This document shows positions 44,341 through 56,729 of a stretch of DNA of 64,000 nt, piece after piece (position 1 is the first letter of the stretch; each line of letters opens with the position of its first letter). The position numbers and the translations under genes are program-made. The notes beneath the pieces were generated by a model. The model had not been told where the DNA came from, did not search any database, and worked only from the letters and a program-made list of their open reading frames with translations. Source of the DNA: Lutjanus erythropterus (Eukaryota; Chordata; Actinopteri; Lutjaniformes; Lutjanidae); NCBI GenBank assembly GCA_020091685.1, contig CM034610.1, forward strand, positions 33,208,189-33,272,188, in the 5' to 3' direction.

Positions 44341-45349
44341 AGGCCACTGACCAGCTGTTGTATTTAACATGTTGAGGACAGCAGTCCAAAAGTCATAAAA
44401 GACTGAGATGGGTGTTCTCTAAAAGTGTGTGTGAATGCTGTCTGTAATTTCAAATTTCAGAATTTTAATAACAGCATAAATTTAAGAGAATGATTTCAGT
44501 AATTTGAGGGAACTTTGACACTGAAAAGAAACTGTGAGTCTGCCAGTTACACTGTGGGGTCATCACCAACTGACCACTTTACCAGAGTCAACCTGTAAAT
44601 GTTGATCTTGTATTAACTTTTGTAAGAGAAGTTCCACAAAAATCTGGGAGATCTTTATAAACCCCAGACTATATGAACCCAACAACACTCTCTGGAAATT
44701 TCATCCAGAGAATATATACTCACTATATACACACAAGTTCTTAGGTAAGAAAGGAGGAGCAGAGATATGTATTTCAAGTCCAACAAGAAATAATTCATTA
44801 AAATTCAAAAGTAATTAATTCAGTATTTGTTTCTGTTAAAAGAAAGAGGTTGTTTATAATTCTATAAATGGTTGCAGGACTTCATTACAAGTACAGGAAG
44901 AAGTGCCAAAGGGACCCTGGGTTGAGGGAAGTGAAAGGAGAAGGTCAGGGTGCTTCACCACCACCACCACCAGTGTGTGTCTGCTCACACTCAACACTGC
45001 AAGACAAAGGCACACAAGGTTAGCAAGGCAGAGAAAATAGCATGTAGTAGAAATGCATATACTCACACTCACTGTTAGAAAGGCTGGCACACAGGTTAGA
45101 GACACAACAGAAGTACATTCAAGGAAACTGGAGGAAAAGATGAAACCTCCACCCAATCACCCACCACCTGTAGAGCCTAGCAACCCAACCAGCCTGCTAC
45201 CAGCAAGAAACCCAGCAATACAACATTTTACAGGACAGTTGGTTTAGGAAAGAGATAAAATGAAGCCCTCTTTCACCACCAGCAAAGTGGGCTATGATTC
45301 AGGCTGAAAATTGACCAAAAAGAAGGTCCTTAGTAAAGACATTTCAGTC

Positions 45350-45870
45350 AGGAGAGTCTAAGAGTAAAAGAAAATGGTTTATTGGCACATGCATGAGATA
45401 TGAAACATGAAAAGTCTTTTGGCGGTTAGACCTCATTGAGGTGAAACAATATGCACATATATAAATGGGGGTGATGAAGCTGTAGTGAAGAGAACCCCTG
45501 GGGTCTAGACACTGGTGGTGGTGGTGAAGAGTGCAAAGCAGAGACTGATGAGGTGAGTGGCTCGGACTCCTGCTGCCTGGACCTGAAGGCTGAAGAGGAT
45601 CGTTGAACATCTTCTGCTACCTGGGTCCAATGACTGGAGGAGAGAGTGGAGGAGGGTCGCGCAACTGACTGAATGACAACTGATGGAGCAAAGACAGAGG
45701 CGATTTAAAGTTTGCAGCAGCAAATTGACTGGCTAACACCATGGCAAAATCTGATTGATAGTAAAGCAAGGTGAACGCCACAAACAGCTGATTAGAGGGA
45801 ATAGGAGAGAGAGACGAGTAAAGGAAAGTTATGAATGAAGGCAGAGTAATAGAAGGTCTTCCTGATTGAA
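45350..45870 (-). repeat. LTR-like repeat, inverted partner of 39363-39575
   Basis: 45662-45869 is the reverse complement of 39363-39575. On the minus strand the segment ends with a GCCAATAAACC polyadenylation-like word near 45378 and CTCTTAGACTCTCCTGACTG. The layout suggests an LTR, but no gag or pol is nearby and no second LTR is seen, so the class is tentative. Confidence 0.5.
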
Positions 45871-46949
45871 CTTATGCTGAGCTTCATTTAACAGAATGAA
45901 ATACAAATTACATAAAGGAACCACTGGTAATCCTGGATAAATTATACAACAAATAAGTATGGGACAAAAACAGCAGTGGCAACAGAGCTCCTCCTAACAA
46001 AAGCAAAAACAAAAAAAACAATATTAACTTCAAATCTGTACAACAGTGGGCAAGACAGACACCTAGTAGCTATACCACATTACCTAAGACAAATACAGCG
46101 ACGCTAAATCATCCAGCAGCCATCAACACGTAACATTGTTCCTATCATGAAAAGCGCACATCAGTACTCATAATATGTATGAATGAATGTATGAATTATA
46201 GTTAGTTTATAAAAAAGCGCAAACAGCACCTGCAAGGAGGCCAGCAAAATTTTACTCAGTCAACATGCATAAATACGTCTACACAGAAACCAGGTAAAAG
46301 CATAACTTTGTCTGATGTTCACACTTCAACAGCAATGAGTATCAGAAAAGGCAGGCAACCTCTCCTGGCTGACTATGACTCCTTTTAAGGGAAGGTGAGA
46401 TTGGAACAGTCCAAGCATGTGTTGGTGTTTATAAGCACAGGGTGTGTGATGTGTAGAGTACAGTTGCCTAACAGTAGCTTAGCAGCAGCTTGCACTTCTG
46501 GTTCCAGTGACCTGTTTTGTGTTCCTGCCACTGGCTAACCTTCAACTTGGAAGAGTAAAGAGGAGCCGAGAGTAAGCCTCCCATTGCCAGTACACAGCCT
46601 CTCCACCACTAAGACCTCTGCAGTGCCTCCTCACGTCCGCCAACCACTGGCCCACCTATCAGTTACATAGTTCCCGCTGCCTTACAGTTATCCTCTGGAA
46701 TGGAAAACCTAAAGGGGTAAACCTAACATAAAACATGGCTTTGACTGCGCCATGCAGATCAATGTTTTTCAAGCAATGTTCTGGCAACTCCTGCAGCCAA
46801 ACTGACGCCAAATGTACCGCTCACCGTTTCTCTGGGTCACAACATGTAGGCCGAGAGGGGGCCCTGCTGCCTGGGCAACAAGGCCTCCATAGACCTTGCC
46901 CAGGCCTCTTGTGCCCTGGAGAGGAAACTCAAGCTCCATTCTGCAATGG
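45871..46949. other. Spacer, probably LINE 5' region
   Basis: AT-rich to 46300, then GC-richer (46480-46950) with broken frames just before a LINE endonuclease start. A 134-codon open frame at 46735-47139 overlaps that start in a different frame and shows no family features. Confidence 0.4.
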
Positions 46950-47215
46950 AGGCCCAACCACAGCCTACCTGCTTCATTGGGTGCATGAAGCTGATGGATC
47001 TTTCCAAACAATTGGGCTGCTAACTCACTCACCAAGTAAAACAAAGAAAGTGAAGACTAGCACTACATCTGGGACGCTGGAATGTCAGAACCATGACACC
47101 CAGAAAATACAACCTGCAAGAGATCAGCGCTGTCCGTAAGACTGCAGACATAAATGACTCCAGAAGGCAAATTGACATCTTAGTCAATCAGGAAAGCTCA
47201 CTCCACTCATCAGGC
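46950..47215 (+). pseudogene. LINE endonuclease N-terminal remnant
   Basis: Near 47070-47190 the plus strand reads 'WNVRTMTPRKYNLQEISAVR' and 'KTADINDSRRQIDIL', the start of an AP-endonuclease domain in a fish LINE of the type annotated elsewhere as craniofacial-development-protein-2-like. It breaks off about 47215. Its C-terminal zinc finger may be the piece at 48677-48792 beyond the Tc1 insertion. Confidence 0.6.
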
Positions 47216-47298
47216 TCACATTAAATGCGTTCATTTTTTTGACACGTATTTTTGTAATTAATTAATCGTAATTAACATGTTAAAGTCCCACCCTTAGT

Positions 47299-48676
47299 AA
47301 TAATGTGAAATGACACAGGAAAAAGTATTGAACACGCTTACTGAAATTATATTTAGTACTTTGTACAAAAGCCTTTGTTGATAATGACAGCTTCAAGACA
47401 CCTCCTGTGTGGAGAAATTAGTTGCACGCATTTCTTAGGTGGATTTTGGCCCATTCTTTCACACAAACAGTCTTCAAATCTTGAAGGTTCCATGCCTCTT
47501 CTATGAGTTTTAGTTCTTTCCATAGATTTTCAATTGGATTCAAATCAGGTGATTGGCTGAGCCATTTTAGCAGTTTTATTTTCTCTGAAACCAATTGAGA
47601 GTTTCCTTGGCTGTGTGTTTGGGATCATTGTCTTGCTGAAATATCCACCTCTTTCATCTTCATCATCCTGGTAGATGGCAGCAGATTTTTATCAAGAATG
47701 TCTTGGTACAGTTTTCCGTTCATCCTTTCTTCAATTATATTTAGTTTGCCAGTACTGTATGCTGAAAAACAGACCCAAACTATGACGCTCCTCCTCCAGA
47801 CTTCACTGTTGGTACGGTGTTTTTGGGGTGATGTGCAATGCCATTTGTCCTTCAAACATTGTGTGTATTATGGCATCCAAAGAGTTCAATTTCAATTTCT
47901 CATCTGACCAGACTACATGCACCTAGTATTTCACAGGGTTGTCCAAATGTTTGTCAGCAATGGAGTCTTGCATAGTGACCATGCATACAGGCCATGGCAG
48001 TTGAGTGCACACTTATTGTTTTCCTTGAAACAATTGTAACTGGTAATTCCAGGTCTTTCTGAAGCTCTCCACAACTGGTCCTTGGCTCTTGGACAACTCC
48101 TCTGATAATTCTTTTCACTCCTCTGTCAGATATCTTGCGAGGAGCACCTGGTCATGGCCAGTTTATAGTGAAATGATGTTCTTTCCACTTCCTGATTATG
48201 GCCCCAACAGTGCTCACTGGAACATTCAGAAGTTTAGAAATCCTTCTGTAACCAATGCCATCACTATGTTTTGCAACAATAAGGTTGCAAAGGTGTTGAG
48301 AGAGCTCTTGCTTTTACCCATCAAGAGATGTTTCTTCTGTGACACCTTGTAATGAAACACCTTTTATAGGCCATCAGTTGGGACTGACCACCTGATATTA
48401 ATTTGTACTAACAAAGGGTCGGATCTCTTTCTAATTACCGATTGATTTCAGCTGGTGTCTTGGTTTTCCATGCCTTTTGCACCTCCCTTTCTTCATGTGT
48501 TCATTTCACATTATTACACGAACTTAATTTATGGACATCTATGGTTTGATTTCTTCATATTTGTGGTTTGCATGGGTTGTTACCAACACCTGATGAAAAT
48601 TGCATCTCAATAGCACCTTTAGAAAAATATTTCCTGAGAAAAATTGTGACGCTTCCAATATTTATTTTTCCTGCTG
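47299..48676 (-). mobile_element. Tc1-like transposon, left terminus lost
   Basis: The right end, 48496-48676, carries the long terminal inverted repeat running to CTGCTG followed by the TA target. On the left only the inner part remains (TAATAATGTGAAATGACACA at 47299), with AAAAAGTATTGAACAC; the outer part is missing. The corresponding right segment has itself lost about 15 bp inside the repeat. Transposase is on the minus strand. Confidence 0.85.
47390..48345 (-). pseudogene. Tc1 transposase pseudogene
   Basis: Minus-strand reading from about 48325 (MGKSKSS...) gives the helix-turn-helix region in shifting frames. Later comes an open 76-codon stretch (47855-47625) with HCTSPQKHRTNSEVWRRSVI and NGKLYQDILDKNLLPSTRM, then 'SQSPDLNPIENLWKELK' (near 47530), the last DDE-type catalytic region. 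'HLRNACN' ends it near 47425. The catalytic domain expected between 'VDIS' and 'KIKLLKW' is shifted, and a GAF/WGCF-type position reads WVCF. Multiple stops, so inactive. Confidence 0.85.
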
Positions 48677-48792
48677 TATGTAACATCTGTGGCCGAGCCT
48701 GCCTCTCACGGATTGGTCTTCAAAGTCACAGCAGACACTGTGCAAAACGTGACTCCAAGGCACAAGATATCTATTGTCTTTTGAGACTTTGA
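48677..48792 (+). pseudogene. LINE C-terminal zinc-finger fragment
   Basis: The plus strand gives VCNICGRACLSRIGLQSHSR then HC, a C-x2-C...H...H/C finger in the 'SRIGL.SH.R' form found at the C terminus of several fish LINE ORF2s. It directly abuts the Tc1 right terminus and is in the same orientation as the endonuclease remnant at 46950. Confidence 0.6.
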
Positions 48793-48894
48793 TGCCAAAG
48801 TGATTGGAAACAGCTGATGTCTGTTTACTTCCTGCTTGTGATTACAGGGTGGGACAAACACGGTAAAGCTCCTCTCACTACAGCAATGAAGCAG

Positions 48895-50585
48895 TAGTTA
48901 ATTTAAGTTTTCAATACTAAGTTTCTTATTTTGATTGCATGACAGTGGGACTTTCTAGTCTGACTTTGTGTCCTCAGCCAATGGCAGCATCAGACAGAGG
49001 ATATTAAAGTGCTGAGTCAGTGTTCAGTAGGAACAGGTGGATGGAGGATGGATGGAGGAGAGTCAGTGGCTGCAGACAAGACACGTTTACTGATGGATGA
49101 ACTCCCAAACACCGACAACACAAAACCTGCTGATTTCTGTTGTACAGAGCTGAACTGTCAGCAGCTCATCAGCTTTAACCTTTCATAAAATCTTATTTTC
49201 TTTCGGGGAAATTATTTCATCTCAGATTGTTTCAGACATTTTCTTTACTGTCATTTATTGTGGTTCTACTAATTTGATCTGTCTTATTCTGGAAAGTGAC
49301 ATTTCAAGAAACGCCAGCTCAGCTGAAGTGTTTTCAGTTCAGTGTGAAACCAAACAGCCTGAGCAGAGATGATCCATCTCCACGTTTTATGAGGTTTGTC
49401 AAAATGTTTCATGGTGTCCATGTGTTGTTTTTCCACTTTAGCAGATATTTGCTGTTGAGCTCTTTCAGCTCTCCTGCAGCCAGACAACATATTTACTGTT
49501 AGTGTTTCTAGAAGGCACAGGTTCTGTGTATTCCTGTTGTCAAGTCAAGTCAGATTCATTTAAATACCTAAAAATCTAAATTTTCCTCAGAGATCTGTAG
49601 ATCATTGAACATCCTCTATCCTGACACCCTAAACTGTATTATCACAGTAGACGATCAGCCTTTTCTGCTAAATATATCCTGAATTGTCCAGAATCTGGTA
49701 TGATCCATGATCCAAATGTTAAAAAAATCTTGAAAAAAATCACATTTTGTCATTATCTGTAAATAACTGAGACAATCTATGTGCCTACAGTAAGACAAAT
49801 CACTGCACTTACTTACCAAGAAAAGAAACAAAATTAAATAAGGTTAAATTGTCCGTAATAGACAATTTAGGGATTAATTAAATATTTATATTATTTGTAT
49901 AATAATATATAGACATTGAACATTACATGATAGAAATCAGCGTTGTGTGTTTGTCAGTTGATCAAAACATTCTTTCTTCCCACTGTTGTCAAACACTGCG
50001 TGTGCAAACATCAGTCTCTCAGAAACTGCTGAACTCATTACACTTTATATACTACATATCTGACACATTTTCTGTATTCTTTTACTCAATATTGTTGTGA
50101 TCCTCCATATTATAATTCTATGACTGCTTCAGCTGCCTAATCTGTAAATATGACATCGATCCAGCTTGTTTTCATCATCTGTTGCACAAAGTCCTGTGAG
50201 AAACAACTGTGAAAAAATAGTGATTTGAAGCTCATCATATAAGTTAAATTGACTTAGTAAATTAGATGTAGTTGTTTGCTGGGCAGCTGTCAATCATTGA
50301 TCTAAAGCAGGCTGCAGTCCTGTAGCTTTAAATTTGGTTCTGGACCTGAGGCCTGTGCTTTAAAGCAGGATTTGGGTTAGTGAGGTCACTTCAGGATTAA
50401 CCCTGGGTTTGTCAGGTTACAACGGTGGTTCACTTTTGTCTGAGGTATATCCTCGTGATCATTTAAATGCTGCACACCTATGTTCCAGTGGCAGACTCAG
50501 GCTGTGTGTGTGATTAATTGATGAAATATATCTTGTCACAATCTTTTCACTAAAAGTAGGTCTGAACACATGAAGCACATGAATG
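48895..50585 (+). repeat. Segmental duplication unit B' (paired with 40580-42340)
   Basis: Matches unit B through promoter cassette 4 and most of the intron, with many 1-4 bp indels, then diverges about 50585. The receptor that follows (OR-D) and its 3' flank match OR-F rather than OR-C. Confidence 0.88.
48978..49125 (+). promoter_or_regulatory. OR promoter / 5' UTR exon cassette 4 (for OR-D), donor altered
   Basis: CCAAT (48978), GATATTAAAG box and the standard leader. The expected donor ACAA/GTAAAACC reads ACAACACAAAACC near 49115-49127, so the GT is missing. The acceptor upstream of OR-D (TTTTCAG, 50830) is intact. Either the donor is lost or the base calls are wrong. Confidence 0.6.
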
Positions 50586-50878
50586 CACAGCTTAACCCCA
50601 ACCCTTGGTCTTTAGGGTTCATTCAAATTTAGTAATATTTTAATCTGTCAGTCATTTTCTCTATTAATTAAGTAGTTGTTTGATCCATAAAATGCCAAAA
50701 ATGTTGATCAGTGTTTCCCAAAGTCCAAGAGGACATCCTCAAATGTCTTGTCCACGAATCAAAGATATTCAGTTTAATGTCAGAGAAAATGTGTACATTT
50801 TTTTGCAATGATCGATTAATCTGTTTTCAGGTTCATCAAACTCAAACCCTGAATGAGTAGGCTTTATATGGAGGGAGG

Positions 50879-51809
50879 ATGGAGAATGTCTCTCACACCA
50901 ACGCTTCATCCTCAATGGCTTCCATGAACTCGGAGCGCTGAGGCCGTCCTCTTCATCCCTTCTTCATCATGTTTGTGGCACTGTCAGCCAACTCCTGCTG
51001 CTGTATGTCATCATTTCTCAGAGAAGCCTCCACTCACCGATGTACATCCTCATCGGTGGCATGGCGTGTGTTGACCTGAGCCTCCCAGTGTTCTTCATCC
51101 CCAACCTGCTGCTGAGCTTCCTGTTTGACTGGAGGAATCTCTGATTGGCTGCCTGGTTCAGATGCACTTTATTCACTTTTGGAACTTTTCAGTCCACATT
51201 GTTGGTATGGATGGCACTGGACCGCTACTTTGCCATCTGCACGCCACTGTACTACCATGAGTGCATGGCTTTACTGAGATTCCTCAAGTTCATAATCCCT
51301 CTTGTGGTCAGAAATGTCCTCATGATCACACTGTTTGTGAGTCTGGCAGGAAAGTTGTCATTCTGTGCTGGAAATGTGATAAATCACTGTTTCTGTGAGC
51401 ACATGGCTTGGTGGAGTTGGCCTGTGGAAGTACAGCCATCAACAACCTGACTGGGTTACTGACTGTGTTCTTCATCCCTGTGGTCGACGCCGTCTTCGTT
51501 GCTGCCTCTTATGTGGTGATATTCAGCTCCGTGCTGAAGTCAGGCAGGTCAGGGTCAAAGCGCTTCACACCTGCATCACCCACATTATTGTCATCATCAT
51601 CAGCCTGACTGTTGCACTCATCGCTTTCCTGTCTTATCGGATCAGAAATAATCTTCCTGCAGCTGTTCGGTTTTCTTCAGCACCATGTACCTGCTGTTCC
51701 CGAGCTGTTTCAACCGATCATCTACGGCATCAGAACCACTGAGATCCGACAGCACATCCTGAAAACGCTGAGGACCTGGTGCTTTGTCCAGACTGTGAAT
51801 TATTCTTAA
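50879..51809 (+). pseudogene. Odorant receptor OR-D, multiple frameshifts
   Basis: A receptor copy from ATG at 50879 to TAA at 51807. Early frame breaks lose CCC to CC (50943), TTT to TT (50961), CCC to CC (50994), and two or more bases in the DWRGIS codons (near 51135). A 101-codon stretch (51145-51450) holds STLLVWMALDRYFAICTPLY and KLSFCAGNVINHCFCEH. Later frames show NNLTGLLTVFFIPVVDAVF (as in OR-F), KALHTCITHIIVIIISLTVA and IIYGIRTTEIRQHILK, ending WCFVQTVNYS. The C terminus resembles that of OR-F, not its unit-B partner OR-C. Confidence 0.88.
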
Positions 51810-52152
51810 GATAAAATAAAAATCTTTAATATAAAATGTCTATATTATTTAGAAGTCCAAAATACCCATGGCATAAAAATTAGGACAGACTAATCGTTGA
51901 TGCTGTCCTGTTCAGGACTTCGACAGTCATGTAGTTAAATAAACTCTTGTTTGGTTCAGCTCATCTCATGCATTGTCAGTCTGAACAAATAAATCAGTCC
52001 ACAGGAATGATTAATAATTATGATGTTCAGTTGTTGAGGCTCTGTTCTGTCCTTGTTATCTCATTGGGAGAACTTGCTAATTTATTTTAAGGTGTCTTTA
52101 AACTTTTAAGTTTTGCACACCTTTTTTGGATTGAATGACAATACAGTGACAG

Positions 52153-52297
52153 CCAATGGCAGCATCAGACAGAGGTTTTTAAGTGCTGTGTCAGCATTCA
52201 GTAGGACAGGTGGATGGAGGGATGGATGGAGGAGAGTCAGTGGCTGCAGATGGGACACATTTACTGATGGATGAACTCCTAAACACCAACAAGTAAA
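52153..52297 (+). promoter_or_regulatory. OR promoter / 5' UTR exon cassette 5 (for OR-E)
   Basis: CCAATGGCAG (52153), TTTTTAAG box, GGACAGGTGGATGGAGGGAT leader, donor ACAA/GTAAAA at 52293. Acceptor TTTTCAG at 54342; intron about 2.05 kb. Confidence 0.65.
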
Positions 52298-54390
52298 ACC
52301 TGCTGATTTCTGTTGTACAGAGCTGAACTGCAGCTCATCAGCTTTAACTCTTCATGTTTGAGTCCTGAAATCTGATTACCTGCAAACTAAAGACAAAAAT
52401 CAGACAGTGGGGAGATTATTTCAGACATTTTACTATGTAATGATTCTCACTGCACTGACTGAATATTTGGATTAATTTCATTAAGTTTTCAGTGTGTTTT
52501 CAGTCTCTCTTCAGTGTGAAACCAAACAACCTGAGCAGAGGATCCAGCTCCACTTTTTGTGAGGTTTGTTTGCCAAAATGTTCCATGATGTTCATGACTT
52601 GTTTTTCCCTTTTGAGTGTATTTGGTGAGAAGCACCTTCAAAGTTCCCATACAGGCTGAAGAAATACACACTGTAAATGTTAAGAAATGTGGTTAATATA
52701 ATTGTATTTTTAGTAGACCATATTTGGTTTATCATAATAACAATTTATAGTTTAAGGTTTCAGAGTGTAAAAGTGTTTGGGAGAAGCATGAGGTCCCAAA
52801 ATCACCAGATTAACAAACATCACCATAAGATACTGACAGGCCTAAAATATATTCATCATTGAAAGTTCTGGGCTCCATGTTATCACAGTACAAGTTTTTT
52901 TTTATAATGAATATATTCAAAATCTGTCCAGAATGTTGGAAGGTATCACTGTAGTGTCTTTCTTTATCCTTCTTCATCAAACTACAGAACTGTTGCTACT
53001 TCAGAAGTCATGCAATAAAATTTCCAAAGCAAATAATAGGTCCTCAAAAGCTCCATCAGTTATGCATCTGTCACTATCTTACAGCAATATTCACACATAA
53101 TTGAAGACATTGAAAAATACATTAAGATCATCATGTGATTGGTAGTTGAAGTAATGTGCTGTCTAACATTAACATCTGCAAAACTTCAGTCACTTAGAAA
53201 CTGTTGAATCCATAACACTCATTATATATTTATATTTTTGTACTGTAGTTACTATTCATTGTCACACAGTAGTGTGTGTTGTCCAGCTTGTAAAATCTTG
53301 TGAGATAAATGAGCAAAATTATTATTTTCTGTCAAATTAAACTGTCTTTGTAAATGAGATGTAGCTTTTGATCAGAGGTGAAAACAGACTGCAGGCCTGT
53401 GGTTTGGATTTGGTGATAGACCTGCTCTTTATTTTGTACAGCTAGACGGCATCTTACAAAAACATCCCGCAGTTGTGTGGACCTCAAATGTTCTGTAATA
53501 CATCATTTGAAAGGGTATGCATGAGAGTGATATGACACTGTCATAACCATGTCATGACACCTATCATGAACATAGAAGAGTCTTTATGAATGTTTATTTG
53601 AGATGTCTTTTGACAGTTTGACATTAATCACAACATAAGATGTCATAACCATGCCATAGCTGTTGTAATAATCAAACTTAAATAAAGACTTTAGCTTCAG
53701 ATGTTAACATCGGACCCACTATAAGTTCAAAGGCAATTCACTTTAACACCACTGTCATACTGAGGTGATTTACAGCTCGACCAGGACCAATCTGGATTTT
53801 GCTCCATCTCAACATTTGGTAATTTATGGGTGGAGGGTAGCTTTAGCATTACATGTTGCTAAGGTAACTGCTAACTGCTAAGTGTCACTGTCACTATCTA
53901 GTTGGCAGTTAACGTTAACCCCAACCCATCGGTAGTTTAGAGCACCGAGGAGTTTTGGTGTCCAAATTGTACCACTGGAGTTCAAGTCAAGGAAAATATT
54001 AATGATACATTTATAATGATCTCATGATGGCCAATGTCAAAAGCAACCACATGGGACAGTCTGTCTGATAATTAGGTCTGCTGTGGCATGTTTATGATAG
54101 GTTATGTTGTATGTGGTTGATATTACGTAGTCATAACAAAGACATCTCAAACAATGTCACTTTGAAATAAAGATGACAGTTGACCAAATGACACTTAATG
54201 TCTAGTCATAAACTTTCATAGAGACTCCTTCATATTCATGAGGTGTTATGTCATTGTTGTGACAGTATCATGTCAGTCTTATACACCCCTTCAATAAAGG
54301 GTTCAAAAGTATTCAGATCATTTGGTTTCTCTGTGTTTTCAGGATGTTCAAACTAAAACTCTGAACAAGGAGTTTTCTGAGGAAGGGAGG

Positions 54391-55293
54391 ATGGAGAACA
54401 TCTCTCACACCAACACTTCATCCTCAATGGATTCCATGAACTCGAGCGCTGAGGCCCGTCCTCTTCATCCCTTTCTTCATCATGTTCGTTGTGTCACTTT
54501 CAGCCAACTCCCTGCTGTGTCGTCATCATTTCTCAGAGGAGCCTCCACTCACCGGTACATCCTCATCGGTGGCATGGCGATTGACCTGAGCCTCCCAGCT
54601 GTTCTTTGTCCCTAACATGCTGCTGAGCTTCCTGTTTGACTGGAGGCAAATCTCTGATTGGATGCCTGGTTCAGATGTATTTCCTACACTGTGTTGGAGC
54701 TTTTCATTCGACGATACTTGTATGGATGGCTTTGACCGCTACTTTGCCATCTGCACGCCACTGTACTACCATCAACGTATGGTTTACTGAGATTCCTCAA
54801 GTTCATAATCCCACTTGTGGTCAGAAATCTCCTCATGATCACACTGATTGTGAGTCTGGCAGGAAAGTTGTCATTCTGTGCTGCAAATGTGATAAATCAC
54901 TGTTTCTGTGAGCACATGGCCTTGGTGGAGCTGGCCTGTGGAAGTACAGCCATCAACAACCTGGGGTTGATTTCAGTGCTCCTCTTTCTTGTGGTTGACT
55001 TCATCTTTGTTGCTGCCTCTTATGTCATCATATTCAGCTCTGTGATAAAGTCTGGCAGGTCAGGGGTCAAAGCACTCGACACCTGTGTCACCCACATTGT
55101 TGTCATCATCATCAGCCTGACTGTTGCTCTCATTGCTTTCCTGTCATATAGGATCAAAAATAATCTTCCTGCAGCTGTTCGGGTTTTCTTCAGCACCATG
55201 TACCTGCTGTTCCCGAGTTGTTTCAACCCGATCATCTACGGCATCAGAACCACTGAGATCAGACAGCACATCCTGAAGACACTGAGGAAGTGA
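54391..55293 (+). pseudogene. Odorant receptor OR-E, broken in its first half
   Basis: ATG at 54391, stop at 55293, splice acceptor at 54342. The first half has several small losses (54400-54780: SSH codons, GGCGC, ATGGCG, DWRG, LDRY region, where ACTGGACC has become TTTGACC). The second half is open for 158 codons (54817-55293), and only the LGLI junction lacks one codon compared with paralogues. It contains KLSFCAANVINHCFCEHM, VALIAFLSYRIKNNLPAAVR and NPIIYGIRTTEIRQHILKTL. It is the closest paralogue of OR-B by intron and of OR-C by 3' flank. Confidence 0.88.
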
Positions 55294-55659
55294 CGCTTTG
55301 TCCAGACTGTGCCCCATTCATAACATATTAAATATCTGTAACACAAAATGTTGTTATGATAAGGAAGTCCAGGTGCAAGTAGCATTGAGCAGGCCCTCGC
55401 ACCCCCGTGAATCAGGGGGAGTGGCAGCTGTGATGTTACCAGACTCAACACACATCTGAACTTTCAGAACTATCAGACTCTGCTTTCATGAGTAAAACAT
55501 TTTTTCTTGATTAGAGTATGTGGCACTAGAGCAGACATGGATTTTGTACAAAGTTGATGAACTATGTGTTACTTCAACTTCGCTTTATGTTGCTAGTAGT
55601 TGGTTGGGTTATTAAAGCAACAAGACATTATTATGTATATATGTTGCCTGACATGGATA

Positions 55660-56700
55660 TTTATTTAATGAAACACTAGACACTGCAAAAAGGAGTTAAA
55701 TAATATTTCCATTGTATGCTATGAGGTGCAACAGAACACGTTATTATTCATCATATCAAGTGTAGACTATGCAGTGCAAATTTCACAAAAATGGAATGAT
55801 GTCACGTACACGGGTCTTTCTTCCTGTTACCAATAGGCGGCACTATAACAAAGATTCATTATTGGACTGTGCATGTCTTCAGGTCTTGACCTTTATAAAA
55901 CAGGTGGAATCTGGAAAAGATCTGATGATGTGGAGCAGAGATACAACAACTTCTTGTTTAATGGCAGAACACTGAAATTCAATGCCACCCCAAAGACACA
56001 CTGTTCACTGAAAACTCACAAGCTTCATAATATATGATCCACCAGGTCTTCAGGCATTTCTAACCAGATCTGAGGAGGATCTGGTCAACCTGCTCAGAGA
56101 AACATTAGATATTTCAAGAGACAATCTGTCATTTCCAGTTGCCACTAGGTGGCACCATGACCATCACTGAATAGTGGCCTTTAGATTCTTCAAGTCACTT
56201 TTCTTATCAAACGCAAAGTTTGACAAGATTTGATCATTTACACTCAAGTTACAACAACTTCCTGTTCAGCAAAACAAGTTTAATTTGTTGCAATGGCAAC
56301 TGCATACAATGAAAAATCATGGACTTCATAATGTAGCATCATCAACATCTAAGAGCTTTTCTGAATAAGTTTTTGAAGAACCTGGATAACCTACTTGACA
56401 GAGTACATCACAGGAGAGAATTCAATTCTTATGGCCTTGACTCTCATCCAACATGTCAAGTTTGGGGCGGACTAGAAAATGTATATGTAAGTCATAACAA
56501 CTTCCGGTGTCATGGTCTAACTTGGAAATTGGACCCCACATCACAGACACAAGTTCAACAAAAAAGTTTCAAAATGTGGCATCACAAAGGTCTTTGGATT
56601 AGACTGACCACATATGAAGTTGGTCTGGTCCATTCATTAGGAAGAGCTTGTGAAAGTATAATGTGTAAATGGCCACCTCTGATGAATGTGCAATGTTTTG
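55660..56700. repeat. Block of dispersed short repeats
   Basis: Several copies of a roughly 200-bp motif containing TTCCTGTTACCAATAGGCGG (55821) or TTTCCAGTTGCCACTAGGTGG (56133-56153), followed by ACTGTGCATGTCTTCAGGTC-like sequence, CTTCCTGTTCAGC or ACAACTTCCGGTG. Likely a tandemly organised fish dispersed repeat. A 168-codon open frame (56373-56879) runs through the last part but has no family features. Confidence 0.55.
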
Positions 56701-56729
56701 TGGGTTTTCAAGAATATTATGGATGTCAA

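Larger units (their letters stand above)
51940..55310 (+). repeat. Segmental duplication unit A' (paired with 35960-39360)
   Basis: Second copy of unit A: upstream AATAAACTCTTGTTTGG block, cassette 5, intron and OR-E. The junction with OR-D's 3' flank lies about 51935. After the OR-E stop, the flank matches OR-C's flank. Confidence 0.88.
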
